DNA of 6,953 nucleotides, from assembly GCA_011390435.1 (NCBI GenBank), contig JAABSK010000147.1, forward strand, positions 1 through 6,953. Direction: 5' to 3'. Shown here in pieces: positions 6,878 to 6,953 of this stretch (positions within the stretch are counted from its first letter, which is position 1; each line of letters starts with the position of its first letter). A program made the translations under genes and the position numbers. This DNA is from Desulfobacteraceae bacterium (lineage in GTDB: Bacteria; Desulfobacterota; Desulfobacteria; Desulfobacterales; Desulfobacteraceae). The notes beneath the pieces are model-generated. The model made no database searches. It saw only the letters and a program-made list of their open reading frames with translations, and was not told the origin of the DNA.

Positions 6878-6898
6878 CTGGCATGATGCCGGTTTTTT
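6878..6898 (+). terminator. Small hairpin with T6 run, terminator-like
   Basis: CTGGCA (6878-6883) pairs with TGCCGG (6887-6892) through one G-T wobble and a 3-base loop, followed by six T residues (6893-6898). The shape is that of a short intrinsic terminator for + strand transcription. No convincing + strand gene lies just upstream. It may shield the promoter at 6902 from read-through or end an unrecognised short transcript, or it may be chance. The T run also forms part of the left arm of the palindrome at 6894-6920. Confidence 0.4.
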
Positions 6899-6920
6899 AA
6901 TTTGACAATCAAATTAAAAA
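6894..6920. promoter_or_regulatory. Operator-like palindrome, copy 1
   Basis: A perfect inverted repeat has 12-bp arms (6894-6905 and 6909-6920) around the centre CAA, with core TTTGA-N3-TCAAA at 6901-6913. It overlaps the -35 element TTGACA. A second copy of the core lies 29 bp away, centre to centre. The size and symmetry suit a dimeric winged-helix repressor such as a MarR-type protein, but the regulator cannot be named from this window. Confidence 0.65.
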
Positions 6921-6930
6921 GATATATTAT
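6902..6930 (+). promoter_or_regulatory. Strong sigma-70 promoter of the gene beyond the right edge
   Basis: TTGACA (6902-6907, full consensus) and TATTAT (6925-6930, 5 of 6) are separated by an optimal 17 bases in an A/T-rich context. Transcription should start around 6936-6938, leaving only a short leader before the Shine-Dalgarno sequence at the window end. Two operator-like sites straddle it. Confidence 0.75.
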
Positions 6931-6942
6931 TTGAAAATCAAA
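6930..6942. promoter_or_regulatory. Operator-like palindrome, copy 2
   Basis: TTTGA-AAA-TCAAA repeats the core of copy 1. Bases 6929-6948 match 6900-6919 at 18 of 20 positions as a direct repeat. It covers the end of the -10 element and the predicted start point, where a bound protein would block transcription. Its flanks are not palindromic, so it may be the weaker site. Confidence 0.6.
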
Positions 6943-6947
6943 CTAAA

Positions 6948-6953
6948 AGGAGA
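6948..6953 (+). promoter_or_regulatory. Shine-Dalgarno sequence at the window end
   Basis: AGGAGA forms the last six bases and is the best-placed ribosome binding site downstream of the promoter at 6902-6930. A + strand coding region probably begins within about 5-10 bases beyond the window; none of it is visible. Confidence 0.65.

Noticed and set aside
6692..6886. + strand 64-codon frame from GTG across the ispG start into the intergenic region
   Set aside because: It has no Shine-Dalgarno site, begins antisense to ispG, spans the ispG leader hairpin and resembles no family. Its stop falls in the loop of the T6 hairpin, which is curious but not enough.
1..6953. Mobile element, CRISPR array, tRNA or defence gene
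   Set aside because: No transposase, integrase, regularly spaced repeats, tRNA cloverleaf or immunity-type protein was seen; every stretch over 300 bases is accounted for by a housekeeping gene.

Overview
This window is a compact housekeeping segment of a Gram-negative bacterial chromosome. The best guess for its source is the sulfate-reducing Desulfobacterota (former Deltaproteobacteria, Desulfobacteraceae-like). That guess rests on four things: the ispG-proS-relA gene order, an archaeal-type prolyl-tRNA synthetase in a bacterium, the style of the TrxB and Rel proteins, and a BamD lipoprotein, which implies an outer membrane. The assignment is inference from remembered family resemblance, not from a search.

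Layout. On the + strand, positions 1-1850 hold trxB (thioredoxin reductase, missing only its first few codons), bamD (outer-membrane assembly lipoprotein, starting inside the trxB stop as ATGA), an 86-base gap, and rpmB (ribosomal protein L28, four-cysteine zinc-type). A strong intrinsic terminator at 1881-1927 closes rpmB. On the - strand, reading leftward from 6709, are ispG (MEP isoprenoid pathway), proS (prolyl-tRNA synthetase, overlapping ispG by 14 bases) and relA/spoT (bifunctional (p)ppGpp synthetase/hydrolase, 9 bases after proS). These three look like one transcription unit that converges on rpmB.

Positions 6710-6953 are non-coding and are the most interesting part. Reading leftward, they hold a possible ispG promoter and a leader hairpin followed by a T-rich run. 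A nine-codon ORF lies almost exactly over that hairpin. Reading rightward, there is a small hairpin with six T residues, then a near-consensus sigma-70 promoter (TTGACA, 17-base spacer, TATTAT). Two copies of the operator-like palindrome TTTGA-N3-TCAAA straddle that promoter, and a Shine-Dalgarno sequence sits on the last bases of the window. A tightly repressed rightward gene therefore probably begins just past the edge.

Together the genes serve thiol redox balance, envelope assembly, translation, isoprenoid synthesis and the stringent response. I saw no mobile element, CRISPR array, tRNA, rRNA or defence system. No gene in the window looks like part of an undescribed system; the novelty, if any, is regulatory and lies at the right edge.
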